Assembly (NCBI RefSeq): GCF_032337115.1
Contig: NZ_JAVXZY010000002.1
Location: forward strand, 124,001 to 188,000
Length of the DNA: 64,000 nt
Direction of reading: 5' to 3'
From: Roseateles_C aquae
GTDB taxonomy: Bacteria; Pseudomonadota; Gammaproteobacteria; Burkholderiales; Burkholderiaceae_C
This document shows, one piece after another, positions 57,386-64,000 of the stretch. A program made the position numbers and the translations under genes. Numbering within the stretch: the first letter of the stretch is position 1; every line of letters begins with the position of its first letter. The notes beneath the pieces were generated by a model. That model was not told where the DNA came from and ran no database searches. It saw only the letters and a program-made list of their open reading frames with translations.

Positions 57386-57457
57386 TGCGACGCGCCCGGC
57401 TATGCCAGCGAGACCTGGGCACTGAGGGCCCCGAGGGCGATGTGGACCTTGCCGGCC

Positions 57458-57964
57458 TCAGCGGCCGATGAAGTCCGCCTTGCCCAGCTCGACGCCGGCT
57501 TGGCGCAGCAGACCGTAAGTGGTGGTCAGGTGGAAGTAGAAGTGCGGCAGCACAAAGTCGCGCAGATAGTCTTCGCCGCTGAAGTGCAGCGGCTCGCCCA
57601 CCCGGCGCGGCAGCACGATGGCACGGGCCTCGCTGCCCTCGATGCTGGCCTGCGGCACCGAGTTGACGAACGTGATCGTGCGCTGGATGCGCTCAGCCAG
57701 TTCGGCCAGGCTCGCTTCCTTGTCCTCCCAGCTCGGCACCTCGATGCCGCCCAGGCGGGCCGCCGCACCCTTGGCCATATCGCAGGCGATCTGGATCTGC
57801 CGCGGCAGCGGGAACATATCGGGCGCCAGCCGCAACGTCATATAGACGGCCGGATCGAACTTCTTCGCCTCGGCATGGGCGGCGGCGCGTTCCAGCCAGG
57901 TCAGGGCGTTGCCCAACATGCGGGTGAAGACGGGAATGCTGGCGGTATACATGGTCAGACTCAT
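57458..57964 (-). CDS. DUF1993 family protein
   Basis: This 168-residue protein of the DUF1993 family is a four-helix DinB-like fold of unknown function. The start MSLTMYTASIPVFTRMLGNALTWL and the C-terminal LPHFYFHLTTTYGLLRQAGVELGKADFIG are the conserved ends of this family. AAGGAAG lies six bases before the ATG. A frame open further upstream overlaps the head of the divergent dehydrogenase gene and was not used. It stands alone. Confidence 0.85.
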   Translation of the reverse strand: MSLTMYTASIPVFTRMLGNALTWLERAAAHAEAKKFDPAVYMTLRLAPDMFPLPRQIQIACDMAKGAAARLGGIEVPSWEDKEASLAELAERIQRTITFVNSVPQASIEGSEARAIVLPRRVGEPLHFSGEDYLRDFVLPHFYFHLTTTYGLLRQAGVELGKADFIGR

Positions 57965-58089
57965 CGGACTTCCTTTGACGGGGGCACTTCGGGGGTGTGA
58001 AGCGCAGGCATCGTAGCGGCGATGCCGAAAGCCTGCCGAAAGCCCAGTTGGAGCGGGCCGCGCACAGGGCACAATGCAGCCCGCACGCC

Positions 58090-59097
58090 ATGAATATCAT
58101 CATCCTCGACGACTATCAGGACGCGGTGCGCAAGCTCCGCTGTGCCAGCAAGCTGGACCCGCTCAATGCCAAGGTCTTTACCAACACGGTCAAGGGCATA
58201 GGCCAGCTGTCGGTGCGCCTGCGCGATGCCGATGTGCTGGTGCTGATACGCGAGCGCACCCAGTTCAACCGCCAGCTGCTGGAAAAGCTGCCCAAGCTGA
58301 AGCTGATAGCGCAGACCGGCCGGGTCGGTGCCCATATCGATGTCGAGGCCTGCACGCGGCTGGGCATCGCCGTCGCCGAGGGCGTGGGCTCGCCGATTGC
58401 GCCGGCCGAGCTGACCTGGGCCTTGATCATGGCCTCGATGCGCCGGCTGCCGCAGTACATCGGCAATCTCAAGCATGGCGCCTGGCAGCAGTCGGGCCTG
58501 AAAGCCGCATCGATGCCGCCGAACTTCGGCGTCGGCATGGTGCTCAAGGGCAAGACGCTGGGCATCTGGGGCTACGGCAAGATCGGCCAGCTGGTCGCCG
58601 GCTATGGCAAGGCCTTCGGCATGAAGGTGCTGATCTGGGGCAGCGAGGGCTCGCGTGCCAAGGCGGTGCTGGACGGCCTGGAAACGGCAGACAGCCGCGA
58701 GGCCTTTTTCGAGACCTGCGATGTGCTCAGCCTGCACCTGCGCTTGAACGAGGCCACCCGCGGCTTGGTCATCGCCGAAGACCTGGCACGGATGAAGCCG
58801 ACCGCCTTGTTCGTCAACACCTCGCGGGCCGAGCTGCTGACCGACGGCGCGCTGGTGTCGGCGCTGAACCGGGGCCGCCCCGGCATGGCCGCCATCGATG
58901 TGTTCGAGAGCGAGCCGATTCTGCAGGGCCACCCGCTGCTGCGCCTGGAGAACGCCGTGTGCACGCCGCATATAGGCTATGTCGAGCAGGACAGCTATGA
59001 GCTGTATTTCAACGCCGCCTTCGACAATGTGCTGAATTTCATCAACGGCGAGCCCAGCAACATCATCAACCCCGAGGCACTGAAAGTGCTGCGCTGA
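58090..59097 (+). CDS. D-2-hydroxyacid dehydrogenase family protein
   Basis: This is a 335-residue NAD-dependent dehydrogenase of the phosphoglycerate/D-lactate dehydrogenase superfamily. The nucleotide fingerprint is LGIWGYGKIGQLVAGYGKAFG. The catalytic set is recognisable: Arg in VNTSRAELLTDGALVSAL, Glu in FESEPI and His in CTPHIGYVEQDSYE. The substrate is unknown; there is no C-terminal ACT domain, so it is not a regulated SerA. I use ATG 58090; the frame is open upstream without similarity. Confidence 0.88.
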   Translation: MNIIILDDYQDAVRKLRCASKLDPLNAKVFTNTVKGIGQLSVRLRDADVLVLIRERTQFNRQLLEKLPKLKLIAQTGRVGAHIDVEACTRLGIAVAEGVGSPIAPAELTWALIMASMRRLPQYIGNLKHGAWQQSGLKAASMPPNFGVGMVLKGKTLGIWGYGKIGQLVAGYGKAFGMKVLIWGSEGSRAKAVLDGLETADSREAFFETCDVLSLHLRLNEATRGLVIAEDLARMKPTALFVNTSRAELLTDGALVSALNRGRPGMAAIDVFESEPILQGHPLLRLENAVCTPHIGYVEQDSYELYFNAAFDNVLNFINGEPSNIINPEALKVLR

Positions 59098-59105
59098 GCA
59101 CAAAG

Positions 59106-59699
59106 ATGGACGGTGCCCGCGCCCAACCCGCCAGCATCGCGGCGCTGTTCTGGGCCTTCAACCGGCTGGCGCTGCAAGGCTTTGGCGGTGTGCTGGCGGT
59201 GGCGCAACGCGAGCTGGTCGAGCGGCTGCGCTGGTTGAGCCGCGAGGAGTTCGTCGAGATCCTGGCCGTGGCCCAGGTGCTGCCCGGGCCCAATGTCGTC
59301 AATATCTCGCTGATGATTGGCGACCGCTTTTTTGGCCTGCGCGGCGCCTTCGCGGCCCTGGCCGGCATGTTCGCCATCCCCTGTGTGATCGTGCTCGGCC
59401 TGACCGCCGTCTCGGAACAATTGCTCAGCCATCCGGCCATGGCCGGCGCGCTGCGTGGCATGGGGGCCGTGGCGGCTGGGTTGATCACCGCCACCGGCAT
59501 CAAGCTGCTGAGTTCCCTGCGCCGCAACGCCATGGGTCTGCTGCCCTGCCTGCTGCTGGCGCTGCTGGCCTTCATCACCATTGCGCTGCTGCGCTGGCCG
59601 TTGATCTGGGTGGTGCTGGGCCTGGGCGGCAGTGGCATGGCCTGGGCCTGGCGTTGCCTGTTGTTCGAACAGCGTCAGGCCGCGCAGGAGGCTCAGTGA
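59106..59699 (+). CDS. Chromate-transporter family protein, first half
   Basis: This is a 197-residue membrane protein with the single CHR domain seen in split ChrA-type transporters. The motif FNRLALQGFGGVLAVAQRELVERLRWLSREEFVEILAVAQVLPGPN... is characteristic (GFGG, then QVLPGPNVVN). About six membrane helices are predicted. The partner is encoded by the next gene; the TGATG overlap couples the two. Such pairs move chromate or sulfate-like anions across the inner membrane, though many have no proven substrate. Confidence 0.88.
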   Translation: MDGARAQPASIAALFWAFNRLALQGFGGVLAVAQRELVERLRWLSREEFVEILAVAQVLPGPNVVNISLMIGDRFFGLRGAFAALAGMFAIPCVIVLGLTAVSEQLLSHPAMAGALRGMGAVAAGLITATGIKLLSSLRRNAMGLLPCLLLALLAFITIALLRWPLIWVVLGLGGSGMAWAWRCLLFEQRQAAQEAQ

Positions 59700-60238
59700 T
59701 GCCCTGGGACCAACTGCTCTCGCTGTTCCTGCACTTTCTGGCGCTGTCGCTGCTGGCCATTGGCGGCGCGATCACCACGGCGCCGGAGATGCATCGCTAT
59801 CTGGTCACCCAGCAGCATTGGCTCTCGGACACCACCTTCACCAACTCGATCGCCCTCGCCCAGGCCGCTCCCGGGCCCAACATCCTCTTCGTGGCGGTGC
59901 TGGGCTGGAACGTCGCCGGCCCGGCCGGCGCTTTTGCCGCCATGGCCGGCATCATGCTGCCCTCCACCACGCTGGTGCTGCTGGCCACGCGCTGGGCGCG
60001 CGAACATCAGCAGGCCATCGGTGTGCGTGCCTTCACCACCGGCCTGGCGCCGCTGACCCTGGGCCTGATCGTGGCCACCGGCTATCTGCTGGCCCAGCCC
60101 TATCTGGCCGTGCCAGCACATCGTTGGTCGACGCTGTTGCTGATCGGGCTGACCCTGCTCTTTTGCCTGCGCACCAAGTACAGCGTGGTCTGGATGGTGG
60201 CGGCCGGCGGCCTGGCCGGCGCGCTGGGTTGGGTCTGA
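59699..60238 (+). CDS. Chromate-transporter family protein, second half
   Basis: This 179-residue CHR-domain partner of the preceding gene has LLAIGGAITTAPEMHRYLV, FTNSIALAQAAPGPNILFVAVLGW and five to six hydrophobic helices. In its GG-motif region AIGGA replaces GFGG, as usual for second halves. The pair would form one functional ChrA-like carrier by antiparallel pairing. It ends 30 bases before the convergent upp gene. Confidence 0.87.
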   Translation: MPWDQLLSLFLHFLALSLLAIGGAITTAPEMHRYLVTQQHWLSDTTFTNSIALAQAAPGPNILFVAVLGWNVAGPAGAFAAMAGIMLPSTTLVLLATRWAREHQQAIGVRAFTTGLAPLTLGLIVATGYLLAQPYLAVPAHRWSTLLLIGLTLLFCLRTKYSVVWMVAAGGLAGALGWV

Positions 60239-60267
60239 GCTGGGTCTGCGCTCGGAATTAGCCGGGC

Positions 60268-60900
60268 TCAGCCTTCCTTGGTGCCGAAGATCTTGTCGCC
60301 AGCGTCACCCAGGCCCGGGATGATGTAGCCCTGCTCGTTCAGGTGGCTGTCGATGGCTGCGGTCCAGCAGCGCACCTCCGGGTGGGCGGCCGTCAGTGCC
60401 TTGACGCCCTCGGGCGCGGCGACCAGCACCAGCGCCCGGATGTCCTTGCAGCCGCGGGCCTTGAGCAAATCGATGGTGGCGATCATCGAGCCGGCGGTGG
60501 CCAGCATCGGGTCGATGATCAGCGCGGTACGCTCGTCCAGCTGGCCAACGAAGCGGTCAAAGTAGTTGACCGGCTTCAGCGTCTCGTGATCGCGCGCCAG
60601 GCCGACCACGCTGACCTTGGCATTGGGCATCATGTCCAGCACCCCATCGAGCATGCCCAGGCCGGCGCGCAGGATGGGCACGACGGTGACCTTGCGGCCG
60701 GCGATCTGGTCGATCTCGGTCGGGCCGCTCCAGCATTCGATGGTCGTCTTCTCCAGCGGGAAATCGGCGGTCGCCTCGTAGGCCAGCAGACGCGCCACCT
60801 CGCCGGTCAGTTCGCGGAACTTCTTGGTCGAGATATCGGCCTCGCGCATCAAACCGATCTTGTGCTTGACGAGGGGGTGCTGAACTTCGATGACGGCCAT
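60268..60900 (-). CDS. upp: Uracil phosphoribosyltransferase
   Basis: This is a 210-residue salvage enzyme converting uracil and PRPP to UMP. It matches the UPRT family along its length: HPLVKHKIGLMREADISTKKFRELTGEVARLLAYEAT, VPILRAGLGMLDGVL, the PRPP loop DPMLATAGSMIATIDLL and the uracil-binding GYIIPGLGDAGDKIFGT at the C-terminus. It stands between rlmB and the chromate transporter genes. Confidence 0.96.
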   Translation of the reverse strand: MAVIEVQHPLVKHKIGLMREADISTKKFRELTGEVARLLAYEATADFPLEKTTIECWSGPTEIDQIAGRKVTVVPILRAGLGMLDGVLDMMPNAKVSVVGLARDHETLKPVNYFDRFVGQLDERTALIIDPMLATAGSMIATIDLLKARGCKDIRALVLVAAPEGVKALTAAHPEVRCWTAAIDSHLNEQGYIIPGLGDAGDKIFGTKEG

Positions 60901-60943
60901 GGTGCGGACTTCCTTGCTGACGGTTTTTTACCAATTGGTGCGA

Positions 60944-61690
60944 TTATCTCCGCTGGCGCAGCGCCTCATAGAGGCAAACCCCGGCCGCCACCGACACATT
61001 GAGACTCTCGACCGCGCCCTGCATCGGGATGCGCACCAACTCGTCGCAGGTCTTGGCCGTCAGCGCCCGCATGCCCTCGCCTTCAGCGCCGAGCACGATG
61101 GCGATGGGGCCCTTCAGGTCGAGGTCGTAGATGGACTTCTCGGCCTGGTCCGAGGTACCGATCACCCAGATCTCGCGTTCCTTCAGCTCATTGAGCGTGC
61201 GGGCCAGATTCGTGACCATCAGATACGGCACTGTCTCGGCAGCCCCGCTGGCCACCTTGGCCACGGTGGCGTTGAGGCCGACGGCATGGTCCTTGGGGGC
61301 GACCACGGCATGGGCCCCGGCGCCGTCGGCGACGCGCAGGCAGGCGCCAAGATTGTGCGGATCGGTGACGCCATCGAGCACCAGCACCAGCGGCGTGGCG
61401 CCCGCGCTGTCGACATCATCCAGCACATCATCGAGCGAGTGGTGTTGCACCAGCGCGCTGACACGGGCAACCACGCCCTGATGGCGGCTGTTGCCGCAGA
61501 GCTTGGCGAGGCGCTCGTCATCGCTGTCGATCAGCTTGACGCCGGCCTCGCGGGCCCGCTCGACGAACTGGCGCATGCGCTGGTCGCGTCGCGTCGCGTC
61601 GATATGGATTTCGCTGATCGAGCCTGCGGAGGTCTTCAGCCGCACGGTGACGGCATGGAAGCCGAAGAGGATTTGTTTGTTGGCGCTCAT
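60944..61690 (-). CDS. rlmB: 23S rRNA (guanosine-2251-2'-O)-methyltransferase
   Basis: This is a 248-residue SpoU/TrmH-type SPOUT methyltransferase. The N-terminal substrate-binding domain (QILFGFHAVTVRL) is followed by the knotted domain with LVLDGVTDPHNLGACLRVADGAGAHAVV, IVLGAEGEGMRALT and IPMQGAVESLNVSVAAGVCLYEAL, the three SpoU motifs. RlmB modifies G2251 in the peptidyl-transferase loop. It is 43 bases upstream of upp on the same strand. Confidence 0.95.
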   Translation of the reverse strand: MSANKQILFGFHAVTVRLKTSAGSISEIHIDATRRDQRMRQFVERAREAGVKLIDSDDERLAKLCGNSRHQGVVARVSALVQHHSLDDVLDDVDSAGATPLVLVLDGVTDPHNLGACLRVADGAGAHAVVAPKDHAVGLNATVAKVASGAAETVPYLMVTNLARTLNELKEREIWVIGTSDQAEKSIYDLDLKGPIAIVLGAEGEGMRALTAKTCDELVRIPMQGAVESLNVSVAAGVCLYEALRQRR

Positions 61691-61726
61691 GCCCGCATGG
61701 TATCGCGCCGCCCCTTTGAGCCAAGA

Positions 61727-62467
61727 TCAAGCACCGCCGCGCAGCAGCGCCAGCAGGCTCAAAGCGCCTATCAGCAGCGGCTGGTGAAGCATGTAATAAC
61801 TCAATGAGTGCTGACCCATCCAAGCCAGCTGCCTGCTGCACCAGGCCGGCAAACGGGGCCGCCAGCCCTGCCGCCCCAGCAGCAGACCCAGGCCCATCAC
61901 ACCGATCCAGGGCAGTACTGGGACATAGTCCTCGGTGATCGGCTTGTGCGTCACCAGGCCAACCCAGTTGCTGGCCCGGTGATCGAAGAGGGGGTGCTGC
62001 CACAGCTGCGGCGCGGCCAGCGCCAGCAGGCTCAGGCCCACGAGCAACGCCGTGTTGAGGCGCGGGGCAGCCAGGCGCAAGAGCAAGAGCATCAGCGCCA
62101 TGCCATGCAGCACACCGAAGCTGATATAGCTGCGCGGGAACATCCACCAGGAGCCCAGCGACACCAGCAGCGCGCAGCCCGCAATCTGCCCCCAGCGGCG
62201 CCAGAAGCGCGGCCAGCCCTGGCCGGCCGCCAGCGCCTCGGCCTGCCCCATGCCGGCACAGAGCAGGAACAGGCTGACGATGGCCGTGCGCTGCCAGGTC
62301 CAGAACGGGTCCTCGTAGAAGTTGGCACGCAGATAGTGAAACTGCTGCAGGTCAAAGCAGAAGTGATAGACCGTCATCCAGACCATGGCCAGGCCGCGCA
62401 AGGCGTCGAGCCCGGGCTGGCGCTGGGCGGACGGCACTGGGCTTGAGATTTCTGTTGCGATACTCAT
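61727..62467 (-). CDS. DUF1624 (HGSNAT-like) integral membrane protein
   Basis: This is a 246-residue membrane protein with about seven helices. The start GLDALRGLAMVWMTVYHFCFDLQQF is the hallmark of the DUF1624/heparan-alpha-glucosaminide N-acetyltransferase catalytic domain, with FGVLHGMALMLLLL and VPVLPWIGVMGLGLLLG following. Family members are thought to acylate sugars across the membrane, but no substrate can be given here. It follows the HtrA gene divergently and is 36 bases upstream of rlmB. Confidence 0.85.
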   Translation of the reverse strand: MSIATEISSPVPSAQRQPGLDALRGLAMVWMTVYHFCFDLQQFHYLRANFYEDPFWTWQRTAIVSLFLLCAGMGQAEALAAGQGWPRFWRRWGQIAGCALLVSLGSWWMFPRSYISFGVLHGMALMLLLLRLAAPRLNTALLVGLSLLALAAPQLWQHPLFDHRASNWVGLVTHKPITEDYVPVLPWIGVMGLGLLLGRQGWRPRLPAWCSRQLAWMGQHSLSYYMLHQPLLIGALSLLALLRGGA

Positions 62468-62560
62468 CTGGGCCGCAAGTCTAAGGTCGGTCTAAGCCAG
62501 CACCCGAAACGCCGCGGAATAATCAAGGCCACCGACAAGTCCACTACACCGAACCTCACC

Positions 62561-63643
62561 ATGAGCGATCGCCAGCGCCGCGCCTTCACCGCCCTGCCCC
62601 TGCTGATCACGGCCTGCCTGGCCGCCGCCACTGCCCTCGCCCAACCACGTGCGGTACAGCCACGCGGGCCGCTGGATGCGGCCGAGCAGAACAATATCAG
62701 CGTGTTCAAGCGCGTCTCGCCTTCGGTGGTGCACATCACCAGCCTCGATGTGCAGCGCGACTTCTTTTCGATGAATGTGCAGCAGGTGCCCACCGGTACC
62801 GGCACCGGTTTCGTGTGGGACGAGGCCGGCCACATCGTCACCAACTTCCACGTCATCCAGGGCGCCGATGCGGCTCGCGTCACGCTGGCCGATCAGAGCA
62901 GCTACAACGCCAAGCTGGTCGGCGTGTTCCAGGACCGCGATCTCGCCGTGCTGCGCATCGACGCGCCCAAGGACAAGCTGCAGCCCATTGCCGTGGGCAG
63001 CAGCAAGGACCTGCAGGTCGGCCAGGGTGTCTATGCCATCGGCAACCCCTTCGGCCTGGACCAGACGCTGACCCGCGGCATCGTCTCGGCGCTGAACCGC
63101 GAGATCGAATCGGTCAATCGCCGCGCCATCCGCGGCGTGATCCAGACCGATGCCGCCATCAACCCCGGCAATTCGGGCGGCCCGCTGCTCGATTCCGCCG
63201 GCCGGCTGATCGGCGTCAACACCCAGATCTACAGCCCCAGCGGCGCCAGTGCCGGCATCGGCTTTGCCATTCCGGTCGACGAGGTCAATCGCGTCGTGCC
63301 CAAGCTGATCAAGGACGGCCGCTACATCCGCCCGGCCCTGGGCATCAGCGCCGGCACGGCCCAGCTGAGCGCCGCGCTGGGCCTGCCCAAGGGCGTGGCC
63401 ATCGTCGGCATTGGCGCGCGCAGCGCCGCCGCTGAAGCAGGCCTGCAGGCCTTTGCCCGCGACCGCAGCGGCCGCATCGTCCACGGCGATGTGATCACCG
63501 CCATCAATGACGAGGCCATTGCCAGCCTCGACGACATGCTGGCCCTGTTGGAGCGCCGCCAGATCGGCGAGCGGGTCAGCCTGAGCCTGTGGAACAAGGG
63601 CAAGACGCGCAAGCAGACGGTGACACTCGGCTCATCCGACTGA
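62561..63643 (+). CDS. HtrA-type periplasmic serine protease
   Basis: This is a 360-residue S1C protease. The signal peptide (residues 1-27, ending ATALA) is followed by the trypsin-like domain with catalytic triad H97 (VTNFHVIQG), D127 (QDRDLAVLRI) and S205 (NPGNSGGPLL), then one PDZ domain (about 255-350, GISAGTAQLSAALGLPKGVAI). One PDZ makes it DegS-like in layout; a single cleavable signal suggests a soluble periplasmic or loosely anchored form. It probably acts in envelope protein quality control. It is divergent from the DUF1624 gene; the ribosome site is weak. Confidence 0.92.
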   Translation: MSDRQRRAFTALPLLITACLAAATALAQPRAVQPRGPLDAAEQNNISVFKRVSPSVVHITSLDVQRDFFSMNVQQVPTGTGTGFVWDEAGHIVTNFHVIQGADAARVTLADQSSYNAKLVGVFQDRDLAVLRIDAPKDKLQPIAVGSSKDLQVGQGVYAIGNPFGLDQTLTRGIVSALNREIESVNRRAIRGVIQTDAAINPGNSGGPLLDSAGRLIGVNTQIYSPSGASAGIGFAIPVDEVNRVVPKLIKDGRYIRPALGISAGTAQLSAALGLPKGVAIVGIGARSAAAEAGLQAFARDRSGRIVHGDVITAINDEAIASLDDMLALLERRQIGERVSLSLWNKGKTRKQTVTLGSSD

Positions 63644-63649
63644 CAGGCG

Positions 63650-64000
63650 CTACTCGCGCCAGTCAAAGCGCCACACCGCCAGCAGCGCCAGCAACAAGGC
63701 GCTGCCGAGCAGAATGCCGACCGCCGGCAACGCACTCGCCAGGCCCAGGCCACGCCAGGTCATCGCATCAAAGCCATCAACAGCCCAGCGCACCGGCACC
63801 AGCAGGGTCAGGTCTTGCAGCCAGGCCGGGAAGACGAAGCTGGGCACCCAGGCGCCGCCCAGCATCACCATCAGCAAGGTGGCCAGAATGGCCAGGCCAC
63901 GGGTCGCCTCGGGGGAGCCGCCCAGCGCGGCCAGAAACAGCCCAAAGCCTGCGGTGAACAGGCCATAGCTGACCACCAGCAAGGCCAGCCCCAGCCAGCT
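63650..64000 (-). CDS. ABC-2 type transporter permease, C-terminal part
   Basis: This is the final 116 residues of an ABC-2 type permease whose start lies beyond the right window edge. The hydrophobic pattern shows three to four membrane helices, with the typical ABC2 segment MLGGAWVPSFVFPAWLQDLTLLVPVRWAVDGF near the end. Relatives work in drug, polysaccharide or copper/NO-stress ABC exporters. It ends six bases from the convergent HtrA gene. Confidence 0.75.
   Translation of the reverse strand, partial: SWLGLALLVVSYGLFTAGFGLFLAALGGSPEATRGLAILATLLMVMLGGAWVPSFVFPAWLQDLTLLVPVRWAVDGFDAMTWRGLGLASALPAVGILLGSALLLALLAVWRFDWRE

Overview
The window is GC-rich, densely coded proteobacterial chromosome. 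The gene order leuC-leuD-leuB-asd-fimV, a complete methylmalonyl-CoA operon, an Mce-type lipid transporter and the overall protein style point to a beta-proteobacterium of the order Burkholderiales, near the Roseateles/Paucibacter/Rubrivivax group. This placement is inferred from gene content, not from an rRNA gene. I saw no rRNA, tRNA, CRISPR array or insertion sequence.

Layout. 1-6.1 kb (minus): a LysR regulator directly followed by leuC, leuD, leuB, asd and the start of fimV (leucine and aspartate-family synthesis, then a cell-pole protein). 6.3-9.8 kb (minus): a fused E1 2-oxoacid dehydrogenase, a lipoyl E2 and a stand-alone acyl carrier protein without E3. 9.97-10.14 kb: a 55-residue basic protein. 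10.35-13.86 kb (plus): a four-gene Mce lipid ABC transporter. 13.9-23.2 kb: a secreted FG-GAP-like protein, then the propionyl-CoA to succinyl-CoA operon (scpA, meaB, pccB, pccA, epimerase-like VOC protein) with a divergent GntR/FCD regulator and a perfect 18-bp palindrome between them.

23.1-56.2 kb is the outstanding region and looks like one functional locus. At its centre is a 4,899-residue protein built from 578 units of an eight-residue repeat, ending in a calcium-binding domain typical of type I secretion substrates. On its left an eight-gene operon encodes CDP-glucose formation, 4,6-dehydration, 3,5-epimerisation, C-methylation and reduction, plus a GT2 glycosyltransferase, a CmcI-like enzyme and a hexapeptide acyltransferase. 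On its right are a hexapeptide acyltransferase, a second GT2, an FdtA-type ketoisomerase, a DegT aminotransferase, and a complete type I secretion system (TolC-like, HlyD-like, LapB/HlyB-like). The secretion operon begins with a TPR/SPINDLY-type GT41 glycosyltransferase. I infer that the giant protein is glycosylated in the cytoplasm and exported to the cell surface or medium by this system.

56.5-64 kb: two coupled unknown genes, a DUF1993 protein, a D-2-hydroxyacid dehydrogenase, a split chromate-type transporter, upp, rlmB, a DUF1624 membrane protein, an HtrA-type protease and the end of an ABC-2 permease. A CACAGAG-type inverted repeat occurs twice, 29 kb apart: inside the pcc operon and beside the glycan genes.
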